Notes under the pieces: generated by a model | What the model was told of the DNA's origin: nothing | Databases searched by the model: none | Seen by the model: only the letters and a program-made list of their open reading frames with translations | DNA from: JBJXHG01 sp046160865 | Lineage (GTDB): Bacteria > Planctomycetota > UBA1135 > GCA-002686595 | Reading direction: 5' to 3' | DNA length: 36,452 nt | Assembly: GCA_046160865.1 (NCBI GenBank) | Contig: JBJXHG010000034.1 | Coordinates: 1-36,452 of the forward strand | Made by a program: the position numbers and the translations under genes | Part shown: piece after piece, positions 15,351 to 23,908 of the stretch | Numbering within the stretch: position 1 is the stretch's first letter | Layout of the letters: every line of letters starts with the position of its first letter

Positions 15351-17573
15351 ATGATTCCGCTCCCGCCGTTCGCTCGAACTGTGCTCGTGATCGCCGCGCT
15401 TCCGCTCGCGCAGGCAACGTTTCTGGCCTCCGGCGGGCTCCAAAGCGCGGTGCCGGGATCCTCGCACTTGATCGGACGGCGCGAGCCGCGACCGGCGTTT
15501 GCGGGCCGACTCTTCGACGAGGTCGAGTTCGACGTCGCCGACGCGCCCGAACAGGTGATCGTGGCCGACCTCGACCTCGACGGCGACCGCGATCTCGTCA
15601 CAGCGCACCCGGGCGCGAACGCGATCACGGTCGCATTGGGCGACGGAAGAGGACTCTTTGAGAGCCGCACGACGTACGCGACCGGCCTCGGGCCGAGCGA
15701 CGTCGCGGCCGGCGACCTCGACGGCGACGGCGACCTCGACCTGGTCGTGCCGAACGCCGACGCGCACACGATCTCCGTCCTCCGGAACATCGGCGAAGGA
15801 CGCTTCGCGCCGCACGTCGATTACTCGGCGGACTTAGGCCCGATTGCCGTCGCAATCGCGGACTTCGACGGCGACGGCGATCGCGACGTCGCCGTCGGGA
15901 ACCAGGACGTCGCGTCCGTCTCGATCTTCTCGAACCACGGCGACGGGACGCTCGCGCGCTTCGCGGCGACACCGATCGTGAACGTCGCGCGCGCACTCGT
16001 CGCAGCGGATCTGGACTCGGACGGCGACGTCGACCTCGCGGTCGCGTGCGAGATCGTTCCCGCCAATTCCGACAATCCCGTGCGGATCCTCGCCAACGAA
16101 GGAGACGGCACGTTCGCGCGTGTGCTGCCGGTGTGGGTGAACGGCCAGGCGATCGACCTGGCGGCCGGCGACCTCGACGCCGACGGAGACGTGGACCTCG
16201 CGACGGCCAACTCGCCCGGCGGCGGAGTCTCCGTGTTCCTGAGTCTCGGCGGCGCGACATTCGCGCCGGAGGTCGAGCTCTCCGACGAGGACGCACCGCG
16301 CGCCGTCGCGATCGGCGACCTCGACGGGGACGTCGGCTACGGCGAGCTCGCAGTCGTCGTCCAAGGCGACGCCTCGGTGCGCATCCGTCGCATGCTCGGA
16401 CCTACGAGCTTCCCGGAGGTCGCGCGCGTCGCCGTCGGCCGGTCCCCGAGCGCCGTGGCGATGGGCGAGCTCGACGGCGACGGTCGCATCGACCTCGCGG
16501 TCGCCTGCACGGGCGCGAACAGCGTCTCCGTACGCTTCCAAGGCGACCACGGAGCGCTACTCGCGCACGCCGAGTACGGCGCGGTCGCCGCTTCGCTCGC
16601 CTACGCCGCGGTCGACGACTTCGACGGAGACGGCCGGTGCGACGTCGCGAGCGGCAGTGTCGGCCAGTTCGCGCGCGTCGCCGTGCTGCGCGGCTTGGGT
16701 GGCGGCGAATTCGCGAACGCGGTGCTCCACTCGGTCGGACCCGGCGCAGTCCGCCTGCGGAGCGGCGACTTGAACGGAGACGGAGCCCCCGATCTGTTCT
16801 TCTGCCAAGGCGGGTTCGACGACGGAGTCTCGTTCCTGTGGAACACGGGCAGCGGCACGTTCCAACCGGCGCTCACCGAGGTCGTCGTCGCCGACGCGCT
16901 CGCCGCGGCGGCGAGCGACCTCGACGGCGACCAGGACCTCGATCTCGCGGTGATCCGCAGCGGCGGATTCTCGCTCCTGCGCAACCACGGCAACGGCACG
17001 TTCGCTCCGCTCACGCTGAACGCGACGACCGCCGCCGTCGCGATCGAGTGCGCCGATCTCGACAGCGACGGCGACCGCGATGTCGCGCTCGCCCATCAGA
17101 GCGCGAACCGGATCTCGATCTGGCGCAATCTTGGCAACGGAACCTTCGCGGCACCGGAGCTTCACCCGGTCGCCGCAGGCCCGCGCGACCTCGCGCTCGG
17201 CGACCTCGACCGCGACGGCGACGTGGACGTCGCCATCGCGTGCTCGAACGGCGTCGCGGTGCTCGAGAACTCCGGCGGCGCGCGCTTCCTGCCCCACGCC
17301 CTCCATCCCGCGTCCGCGGCGTACCGCATCGCGCTGGCGGACCTGAACGGCGACGCGTGGCCTGAGCTTTTGACGCTGAGCCTCGCCCGGGATCCCATCG
17401 CGGTCTTCGAGAACCAGGGCGCCGCAGGCTTCGCCGCCCCGGTCGAATACTTCGCCGGCGTGCAGCCGAGCGCGATCGAGCTCGCCGACGTCGACGCCGA
17501 CGGCGACACGGACCTCGTCGTGTCTCTCAGCGCTCTGGGCCTCGTGACGGTGCTCGAGAACCGCTGCCGCTGA
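15351..17573 (+). CDS. Secreted FG-GAP/VCBS repeat protein
   Basis: A 740-residue protein with a signal peptide (MIPLPPFARTVLVIAALPLAQA). It consists of about a dozen or more FG-GAP repeats of some 45-50 residues, each with a calcium-binding-type loop such as DLDGDGDLDLVV, DFDGDGDRDVAV or DLNGDGAPDLFF and a following strand pair like ISVLRNIGEGRFAPHVDY. This makes one or two complete seven-bladed propellers. No other domain or anchor is visible, and the protein ends in a strand (VTVLENRCR). Such propellers are typical extracellular or cell-surface proteins of Planctomycetota; a ligand is not known. It converges on the beta-helix gene, with the two stop codons directly abutting at 17571-17576. 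Confidence 0.92.
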   Translation: MIPLPPFARTVLVIAALPLAQATFLASGGLQSAVPGSSHLIGRREPRPAFAGRLFDEVEFDVADAPEQVIVADLDLDGDRDLVTAHPGANAITVALGDGRGLFESRTTYATGLGPSDVAAGDLDGDGDLDLVVPNADAHTISVLRNIGEGRFAPHVDYSADLGPIAVAIADFDGDGDRDVAVGNQDVASVSIFSNHGDGTLARFAATPIVNVARALVAADLDSDGDVDLAVACEIVPANSDNPVRILANEGDGTFARVLPVWVNGQAIDLAAGDLDADGDVDLATANSPGGGVSVFLSLGGATFAPEVELSDEDAPRAVAIGDLDGDVGYGELAVVVQGDASVRIRRMLGPTSFPEVARVAVGRSPSAVAMGELDGDGRIDLAVACTGANSVSVRFQGDHGALLAHAEYGAVAASLAYAAVDDFDGDGRCDVASGSVGQFARVAVLRGLGGGEFANAVLHSVGPGAVRLRSGDLNGDGAPDLFFCQGGFDDGVSFLWNTGSGTFQPALTEVVVADALAAAASDLDGDQDLDLAVIRSGGFSLLRNHGNGTFAPLTLNATTAAVAIECADLDSDGDRDVALAHQSANRISIWRNLGNGTFAAPELHPVAAGPRDLALGDLDRDGDVDVAIACSNGVAVLENSGGARFLPHALHPASAAYRIALADLNGDAWPELLTLSLARDPIAVFENQGAAGFAAPVEYFAGVQPSAIELADVDADGDTDLVVSLSALGLVTVLENRCR

Positions 17574-17580
17574 TCAGCGG
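17567..17580. terminator. Palindrome joining two abutting stop codons
   Basis: CCGCTGATCAGCGG is a perfect 14-base palindrome made of the stop (TGA) of the gene ending at 17573 and the stop of the minus-strand gene ending at 17574, which touch without a spacer. The stem is short and no T-run follows, so terminator activity is only possible. Confidence 0.35.
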
Positions 17581-19718
17581 TGGATGACCGCCGCGAGCTC
17601 GATCGACAGCGCGCTCGCACCGTCGATCTGGAAGTACTCGAGCTCGAGCGTGTGCTCGCCCGTGCTGAGCACGACGTCGGCCGTGTCGCGCGTCGGCGCG
17701 TGCCACGTCCAATTCTCGAGCACCATTTCGCCGTCGAGCTTCACGCGCACGCCGTCGTCGGAGACGACGGTCAAGCGATAGGTCCCGGGCACGTCGATGG
17801 TCAGCGTGCTCGTCGCGACGAGCCCGAAGTGATCGTTGCCGACCGCCGCGCGCACGTCGTCGTCCATCCATGGCTGCACGAAGTTCGCGACTTCGCCCTC
17901 GGCGAGCGGCTTCGACGCGAGCGCGCGCCACGCCGCGACGTCTGCGCGCGGATCGGCCGCGTCGCGCCACGAGAACCAAGTCGCGGACCAGCGTGCGTCG
18001 CGCAACACGCCGCCCGGCACGCGCACGGGCGGCCGCGGCTCGCCCGCAACGAAGTCCCACGGCCCCCACTCGCCCATCACGATCGTGTCGAGACCGCCGC
18101 GCACGGCGCGCGCGACAGCAGACGTCTCCTGCTTGCCCGGCAATTCAGGACACGTGAACGCGCGCGCGCGCCGCACGTGCTCGGGCTCGGGCGGTGTCGT
18201 CGACACGACGCTCGAGCGCGCGATCCGTCCGCTCGGTCGACTGCCATGCACGCCAGTGAACAGCTCGCGCGCGTCGCGCGCGGGATCGAGCGGCTTGCGC
18301 AGCACTTCCACGTCCTCGATCGGCAGCGAAGCGTTCGTCGAAGCGAATAGATTGCCCGCGATCACGAGGCCCGTCGTCTCCGTCACGACGAGGTCGCGCG
18401 CGTTGTCTTCCATGCGGTTGCCGATCACCCAGTGGTCGCGCGAGCGCGTGTCGCGCGCCTGGCCGAATGGTCCGAGGACGAGATCCGGATCCTCGTCCCA
18501 CCACAGCTCGACGCCGAGGTCGTTCTCGGAGATCTCGTTCTCGACGATCGCGCACTCCTGACCGTGCTCGATCGACACGCCGCCACCGATCGTGCCGCGG
18601 ATGGTGTTCGCGAGCACGACCATGCGACTCGAGTAGCCGCCCCACACGCCGTGCTGGTGACTGCCCGACAGCTCGTTCTCGATCGCCCAGTTGTCCGCCG
18701 AGAACGTCGCTTCGATCGCGTTCGCGACCGCGTACGAGAAGTCGTTGCGGTACCAAACGTTGCGGTCGCTGCCGCCGGCGTCCATCTCCCCCCGCTCGAA
18801 AGCATGTCCGCGGACGGTGTCGTTGCCGCCGTACAGGAACACGCCGTCGCCGGAGTGCGTCGCGCTGTTGAACGCGAACAGGTTGTCGGAGCAGCGCTCG
18901 AACATCAGGATTCCGGCCGAATCCTGGCCACGCCAGTACACGCCGTGGCTGTAGCCGCGCACGCAGTAGTCGAACACGTTGTGATCGACCACGTTCTTCG
19001 AGCTGCGGTAGAGCGCGAGCCCCCAGCCCGACAAGAACGAGAAGTCGTTGTCGTAGATGCGCGCGTCGCTCGTGCGCGTCAGCAGGATGCCGTTCTGGCC
19101 GTGACGTCCGCGCGAGGAACGCACGGTCGGGCGCTCGCAATCGGTGAGATGGATCGCGCCACCGTAGTTCGCGAGCCACTCACCCGCGTCATTCTCGTGC
19201 GGGAAGAGCCAGTCGCCTTCGTCCTCAGCCGCAGTGGTGCTGCGCAGTCGGCCGGCGTAATAGCGGTCGAAGCGCACGTCCTCGATCGTCAAGTCGTGGC
19301 AGTCGATCGCGACGATGCAGCCCTTGTAGCCACCGAGCTCGCCGCCGCGGATCGTCGCGCGATCGCAGCCGACGAGCAGGATGCCGATGCCGCTTGCCGC
19401 ATCGAGATCGGCGTCGCGCGGCGCGCCTCGCAACGTGACGTCCGTGAGATCGAGCATGACGTCGTCCTGATCCTCGATGCGGATCGCCGCGGACATCTGC
19501 GCCAATGGATGCGGCTCGCCGACCGCCGGTCGCAACCACTCGCCGGGCGCGACGCGCACACGACCGCGGGCTTGGAACGGAACGCCTTCGGGGATCACGA
19601 CACCGAGCGCGCTCGCCGGGTTTCGATCGCGGCGCTCGACGCTGCGCTTCGTCGCATCGCCGGCGCAAGCGACGAGCGCGAGTGCGAATAGAACGGTTCC
19701 GAATGACTGCCTGCGCAT
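17574..19718 (-). CDS. Beta-helix lipoprotein with C-terminal PA14-like domain
   Basis: A 714-residue protein with a lipobox (L15-V16-A17-C18; FALALVACAGD). From about residue 80 to 480 it shows right-handed beta-helix repeats of the NosD/parallel-beta-helix kind: NDFSFLSGWGLALYRSSKNV, HNVFDYCVRGYSHGVYW, NTIRGTIGGGVSIEHG, ENEISENDLGVELWWDE. The last 150 residues resemble PA14: STLTIDVPGTYRLTVVSDDG, VRVKLDGEMVLENWTWH and LELEYFQIDGASALSIEL. Both folds are used in carbohydrate binding or cleavage, so a lipid-anchored glycan-active or glycan-binding protein is a fair inference; catalytic residues were not identified. It is divergent from nadA with about 100 bases between them. Confidence 0.86.
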   Translation of the reverse strand: MRRQSFGTVLFALALVACAGDATKRSVERRDRNPASALGVVIPEGVPFQARGRVRVAPGEWLRPAVGEPHPLAQMSAAIRIEDQDDVMLDLTDVTLRGAPRDADLDAASGIGILLVGCDRATIRGGELGGYKGCIVAIDCHDLTIEDVRFDRYYAGRLRSTTAAEDEGDWLFPHENDAGEWLANYGGAIHLTDCERPTVRSSRGRHGQNGILLTRTSDARIYDNDFSFLSGWGLALYRSSKNVVDHNVFDYCVRGYSHGVYWRGQDSAGILMFERCSDNLFAFNSATHSGDGVFLYGGNDTVRGHAFERGEMDAGGSDRNVWYRNDFSYAVANAIEATFSADNWAIENELSGSHQHGVWGGYSSRMVVLANTIRGTIGGGVSIEHGQECAIVENEISENDLGVELWWDEDPDLVLGPFGQARDTRSRDHWVIGNRMEDNARDLVVTETTGLVIAGNLFASTNASLPIEDVEVLRKPLDPARDARELFTGVHGSRPSGRIARSSVVSTTPPEPEHVRRARAFTCPELPGKQETSAVARAVRGGLDTIVMGEWGPWDFVAGEPRPPVRVPGGVLRDARWSATWFSWRDAADPRADVAAWRALASKPLAEGEVANFVQPWMDDDVRAAVGNDHFGLVATSTLTIDVPGTYRLTVVSDDGVRVKLDGEMVLENWTWHAPTRDTADVVLSTGEHTLELEYFQIDGASALSIELAAVIHR

Positions 19719-19808
19719 GACTACCCCGCGCCGCGGATGCCGACCGGGCGCGCCAGTCTATCGACAGGACCCGGCACGAACGTTCGTCGCGCTCGTGGTC
19801 TCTTCCTG

Positions 19809-19814
19809 TATTCT
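19809..19814 (+). promoter_or_regulatory. Candidate -10 box of nadA, near-leaderless
   Basis: TATTCT ends nine bases before the GTG at 19823, so a transcript would begin about two bases before the start codon. There is no Shine-Dalgarno sequence between. No good -35 box is seen at 16-18 bases. Confidence 0.35.
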
Positions 19815-19822
19815 GACGGATC

Positions 19823-21166
19823 GTGAACCCTTCACCGACATCCACGCGCATCGCGTCCTCCGGCATCCAGCTCGTCCCCGAGATTCCGATCTGCCAGACG
19901 GATCTGCCGCTCGATTGGTACCAAGCGGAGTTCAAGCCGTACGCGGAAGAGTACCTGGCGCTGCCCGATCGCATGCCCGGCTCCGTGCTGCCATGGCTCG
20001 ACAAGTACGCGCTGCCGGCGCTCGATCACTTCGGCGACTCGCTGCTGCTGCTCGCTCACTTCTACATGGGCGGAGAGATCGTGAAGCTCGTCGAGCGTTA
20101 CGGCGGACAAGTCGCGGACTCGTACGCGCTCGCGCTGCAAGCCGTGCGGCATCCGGAGAAGAAGGTGATCGTCGAGTCGGCCGTGCACTTCATGGCGGAG
20201 TCGATCGCGATCCTCGCGAACCCGGACCAAACGGTGTGGATCACGAATCCGAAGGCGGGCTGCACGATGGAGATGCTCGCCAAGGACTACATGGTGCTGC
20301 CGGTCGCGGAGCAATTGCTCGCGCGCTATCCGAAGCTGTGCGTCATCGCGTACATGAACACCGGCGGTCGACTGAAGGCCCTCGCGGGTCGCACGGGTGG
20401 TGCCGTGTGCACGAGCTCGAACGCGCACCTCGTCGTCGACTGGGCGCGCAAGAAGGGACAGAAGATCCTGTTCGTGCCCGACCATCACCTCGGTCGCAAC
20501 ACGGCCGCGAAGCTCGGAATGTCGATGGACAAGGTCGTCGCGTTGCCGGATCCGCAAGTGTGGCGATCGAAGCTGAAGGTCGACGACAACACGGTGAACG
20601 GTGGTCTCGCTGCGCTCGACCGGGCCGAGATGATTCTCTGGGGCAGCTACTGCGGCGTGCACACCGTGTTCAAGAAGGAGCACGTCGAGTGGTGGAAGGC
20701 GCGCGGCTGGCGCGTGCTCGTGCACCCCGAATCGCCGCTCGAGGTCGTGCAAGCCGCCGACGGATCGGGCAGCACCGACTACTTGTGGAAAGCGGTGATG
20801 GCGACGAAGCCCGGCGACAAGCTCGCGATCGGCACCGAAGGCCACTTCGTCCGCAACGCGCGCGACCAAGGCAAGCTGCGCGGCGTGGAGATCATGCACC
20901 TCGCCGACATCCCCGACGCGAACTTCAAAGGCGCCGGCTGCGGCTGCGCGACGATGAGCCGCAACGATCCGCCGCACTTGGCCGGCATGCTCGACTTGTT
21001 GCGTAAGGGCAAGCCGCCCGAGATCAACCGCGTGCTCGCCGGCGACGTGATGAACGAGATCACCGCCGACCGCGATCGACTCGACGACGACGAGCGCAAG
21101 CAGCTCGTCGCCGAGGCGCGCCTCGCGCTCGAGCGGATGATCGAGATCACGGAAGCGGCACGCTGA
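19823..21166 (+). CDS. nadA: Quinolinate synthase NadA
   Basis: A 447-residue quinolinate synthase of the longer type. It condenses iminoaspartate with dihydroxyacetone phosphate to quinolinate, in the cytoplasm, for NAD synthesis, using a 4Fe-4S cluster. The three cluster cysteines are evident: C147 (NPKAGCTME), C277 (WGSYCGVH) and C375 in the C-xx-M-xx-N motif (CATMSRN). Other family blocks are LLLLAHFYMGGEIV, VADSYALAL, TSSNAHLVV, LFVPDHHLGRNTA and HPESPLEVV. The start is the GTG at 19823; no ATG gives a sensible N-terminus, and a -10-like box lies right before it. nadB and nadC are not next to it. A strong hairpin follows the gene at 21196-21228. Confidence 0.95.
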   Translation: MNPSPTSTRIASSGIQLVPEIPICQTDLPLDWYQAEFKPYAEEYLALPDRMPGSVLPWLDKYALPALDHFGDSLLLLAHFYMGGEIVKLVERYGGQVADSYALALQAVRHPEKKVIVESAVHFMAESIAILANPDQTVWITNPKAGCTMEMLAKDYMVLPVAEQLLARYPKLCVIAYMNTGGRLKALAGRTGGAVCTSSNAHLVVDWARKKGQKILFVPDHHLGRNTAAKLGMSMDKVVALPDPQVWRSKLKVDDNTVNGGLAALDRAEMILWGSYCGVHTVFKKEHVEWWKARGWRVLVHPESPLEVVQAADGSGSTDYLWKAVMATKPGDKLAIGTEGHFVRNARDQGKLRGVEIMHLADIPDANFKGAGCGCATMSRNDPPHLAGMLDLLRKGKPPEINRVLAGDVMNEITADRDRLDDDERKQLVAEARLALERMIEITEAAR

Positions 21167-21195
21167 CGCACGGCGGGTACCCGGCGTGCTGACCG

Positions 21196-21228
21196 CGCTC
21201 TAAGGTCGCATTTTGCGACCTTAGAGCG
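21196..21228 (+). terminator. Perfect 15-bp hairpin after nadA
   Basis: CGCTCTAAGGTCGCA, loop TTT, TGCGACCTTAGAGCG: a perfect stem of 15 pairs starting 30 bases after the nadA stop. No T-run follows, so if it terminates transcription it does so as a bare strong hairpin. Confidence 0.65.
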
Positions 21229-21446
21229 GATCGCTGTTCAACCCGGAACGGCCGAGCGAGCTTCACGGCGGCGGACTCGCGAGCGGTAAGACGAAGTCGC
21301 GAGGAAAGCGCGTGGAGTTCCGCCGCACTTGCTCGTTCGAACGCTTCGTCGGGACGCCGTCGATGGCGGCAAGGTCGGCGGCCAGGATTCCGCACGCGGA
21401 ACGGACGGCACGGAACCACGGCACCGTTCGCGGGTTGAAGCGCTCC

Positions 21447-22736
21447 ATGCGCGCCCGGTTCTCGGTGCTGGCGACCCTGCTCGTCTTGATCCCCTCGCTC
21501 GCGCGGGCCGAGGAGTTCGACGGATTCAAGAGCTGCGTGCTCGGCGCAGGCGACCTCGACGGCGACGGCGTGCCGGATCTTTGTATCGCGAGCCGAGACG
21601 CGGAATCGGAGCGCGTGTGGGCCGTCTCCGGACGCGATAGAACGCTGATCTACGCGCTCCGAGGAGCGTGCAAGCGCGATCGATTCGGCAGCGAGCTCGC
21701 ACGTCTCGGTGATCTCGACGGCGACGGAGTCGACGATCTCGCGGTCGCAGCGCGCGAGTCCGAGTGCGAGACGCGCTCGTACCCGCACCGCAATCCGTGC
21801 GTGTTCGCGACGGTGTTCTCAGGCAAGTCCGGGTGCGTGCTGTTCGAGCTCGAGGACGGTTGGAGCGTCGCCGCTGCCGGCGACGTCGACCGCGATGGAG
21901 TGCCGGACATCCTCCTCGGCTGCCCCGACATGGATTGCCGTCCTCAACCTGGTCAGGCGACGGTGCGCTCGGGCCGCGACGGATCTTTGCTGTTGCGCGT
22001 GACGAACTCGATGCGCGTCGAACGCGCCAAGTCGAAGCACGCCGGCTGGTCCGGACAGGGCTACTTCGGAACGAGCGTGTGCGGGATCGGTGACTCCGAC
22101 GGCGACGGTGTGCCGGACTTCGCCGTCGGAGCGGCGGGTCCGTGGAAGGATGGCGTCGTCTACTCGTTCTCGGGCCGTACCGGCGCCGTACTCGGAGGCC
22201 TTCACGGCGATTCATGGTCGGCGAACGTCGGTTGGACAATGAGTCGGTGCGGCGATCTCGACGGCGACGGACGCGACGACTTGCTCGTGAGCGCTTTGCA
22301 CCAGACGGTGCTCGCGATCTCGACGAACGGATTTCGGCCGCTCCACCACGTCGAGACGGGGAGCCAGCGCGCGTGGCTCGACGCATTCGGCTCGAGCCTC
22401 GATCGCACGGACGACATCGATGGTGACGGCGTCGACGATTGGCTCGTCGGCGCGAACGAGTGCCAAGGCAGCTTCTTCGACTTCGGCTACGCGCAAGTGC
22501 GATCGGGCCGCGACGGCGACTGGATACGTAATCTGTTCGGTTCCTCGCAGCACGGCGTCGACGTCGCGAACGCCGGCGACGTGAACGGCGACGGCATGGA
22601 CGATCACGTCATCGTGATGCCGACCATGAAGATCGGCCGCATTCTGTCCGGCCGCGACGGTGCGCTCCTGCGCGAGATCGATCTCGCCAAGCTCCGCGCG
22701 CAGTCGAACGATCCCGATCGCTTGCGGACGCGGTGA
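21447..22736 (+). CDS. Secreted FG-GAP (integrin-alpha-like) repeat protein
   Basis: A 429-residue protein starting at the ATG at 21447, which gives a signal peptide (MRARFSVLATLLVLIPSLARA). The rest is one seven-bladed FG-GAP propeller: GAGDLDGDGVPDLCIASRD, RLGDLDGDGVDDLAVAARE, AAGDVDRDGVPDILLGCPD, GIGDSDGDGVPDFAVGAAG, RCGDLDGDGRDDLLVSA, DIDGDGVDDWLVGA and NAGDVNGDGMDDHVIV. Blades carry the phrase VRSGRDG or FSGRTGAVL, the integrin-alpha-like form, unlike the VCBS-like form at 15351-17573; the two are therefore different subfamilies. No anchor is visible. It converges with the creatininase-family gene, seven bases apart. The open frame upstream of 21447 has no coding character. Confidence 0.88.
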   Translation: MRARFSVLATLLVLIPSLARAEEFDGFKSCVLGAGDLDGDGVPDLCIASRDAESERVWAVSGRDRTLIYALRGACKRDRFGSELARLGDLDGDGVDDLAVAARESECETRSYPHRNPCVFATVFSGKSGCVLFELEDGWSVAAAGDVDRDGVPDILLGCPDMDCRPQPGQATVRSGRDGSLLLRVTNSMRVERAKSKHAGWSGQGYFGTSVCGIGDSDGDGVPDFAVGAAGPWKDGVVYSFSGRTGAVLGGLHGDSWSANVGWTMSRCGDLDGDGRDDLLVSALHQTVLAISTNGFRPLHHVETGSQRAWLDAFGSSLDRTDDIDGDGVDDWLVGANECQGSFFDFGYAQVRSGRDGDWIRNLFGSSQHGVDVANAGDVNGDGMDDHVIVMPTMKIGRILSGRDGALLREIDLAKLRAQSNDPDRLRTR

Positions 22737-22743
22737 GCGCAGC

Positions 22744-23736
22744 TCACTTCGCGCTCTTCTTCAACCACTCCGCCTGCTTCGCACCGATCTCGTCGTCGCG
22801 CTTCGACGCGGCGTCGATCCAGCCTTTGTAGCGATCGACCTTCGCGAGATAGTCCGCGTAGCGCGCGAACTGCGCTGGGTCCGCGCCGTCGAGGATCTTG
22901 AGCGCGTGCTCGATCGCGGCGTCGGCGAGGCCGCGCCAGATCTTCTCTCCGAGCTCCTTGCTCGCGACGCGCGGCGAGCCGAGATAGCCGGGCCAATCGG
23001 CGGCCTTCGATCTCTCGAACGCCTCGTCGCGCGTGGCACCCGCCACGATCGGTGCCTCTTTGTGCTTCGGCGACACGAGGTCGGGGCGCAAATGGAGCAA
23101 GAGGCTGTGCTCGTCGGCACCCGCGTGCAGCGACACGCCGTCCTCCTTCTTCTGCTCGTCGGTCATCACCTGCATCGCCTTGCCCCAACCGCCGAGCACC
23201 GGGATCAATCCCCACAGGTGCACCATGCGGCCGCCGTACACGTCGTGGAAGTAGTCGCCGGCCTGATCGAGCGCCTTGTTGTGCAGCGGCGCGCCGTGCA
23301 CGTGCACGACGAACAGCCAGCGAAAGCCTTGGTCGCCGAGCTCGCTCGCGACGTCCATGAAGACCGCGCGCAGCGTGCTCGGCCGCACCGCGTACGTCCC
23401 CGAGAACGTGAAGTGACCGCCGAGCTCGTTCGAGCCGCTCGCACCGACGGCGATCTGCGGGAACAGGAGCACCGTCCAATCGGGCTTCTTCGCTGCGATC
23501 GCGCGCGCGAGCTCGTCGGTCAAGCGCTCGCTCAGGATGCCGTCGGTGTACGCCGGCAAGTACGGCCCGTGCTCTTCGAGGATCCCGCCGGGCAAGAGCA
23601 CGACCGTCTTCGCACGATCGAGCGCACGGATCTCCTCCGTGTTCATGTCGGCGAGATGTCGGATGCCACCGGCCGCGAGCGCCTGCGGAGCGAGAAAGTA
23701 CAGCGGGACGAGGATGCGAAGCACGAATCGATGCAT
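22744..23736 (-). CDS. Secreted creatininase-family hydrolase
   Basis: A 330-residue protein with an N-terminal signal peptide (MHRFVLRILVPLYFLAPQALA). The core matches the creatininase family, metal-dependent amidohydrolases: LPGGILEEHGPYLPAYTD holds the expected ligands E54, H56 and D65, and GGHFTFSGTYAVRPSTLRAVF follows as usual. The motif normally written NGHGGN reads VHVHGAPLHN here, so one Asn is replaced while a His remains. A typical cytoplasmic member is about 240-260 residues; the added C-terminal 70-80 residues are helical and charged. The signal peptide makes this an exported version, which is uncommon. The start at 23736 is favoured by GGAG about ten bases upstream. The substrate is unknown. 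Confidence 0.84.
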   Translation of the reverse strand: MHRFVLRILVPLYFLAPQALAAGGIRHLADMNTEEIRALDRAKTVVLLPGGILEEHGPYLPAYTDGILSERLTDELARAIAAKKPDWTVLLFPQIAVGASGSNELGGHFTFSGTYAVRPSTLRAVFMDVASELGDQGFRWLFVVHVHGAPLHNKALDQAGDYFHDVYGGRMVHLWGLIPVLGGWGKAMQVMTDEQKKEDGVSLHAGADEHSLLLHLRPDLVSPKHKEAPIVAGATRDEAFERSKAADWPGYLGSPRVASKELGEKIWRGLADAAIEHALKILDGADPAQFARYADYLAKVDRYKGWIDAASKRDDEIGAKQAEWLKKSAK

Positions 23737-23873
23737 GTTCTGGGATCTCCAGGGCGGAACGTCGTCGGACGCGACAGCACGAGCACTCTGCGGTGGCTTC
23801 ACGCGCGTGTCACGTCTCCGGCTTCGATCGCATGCGCGGCCCGAACGACGCGCCCGACCGCGTGATCACCGCG

Positions 23874-23902
23874 TTGCGCAATTCGACGCAGCCACGGACA
23901 AT
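23874..23902 (+). promoter_or_regulatory. Candidate promoter of the gene at 23909, leaderless
   Basis: TTGCGC (23874-23879), a 17-base spacer and GACAAT (23897-23902). The predicted first RNA base is the A of the ATG at 23909. The -10 box is a moderate match. Confidence 0.35.
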
Positions 23903-23908
23903 CACCCC

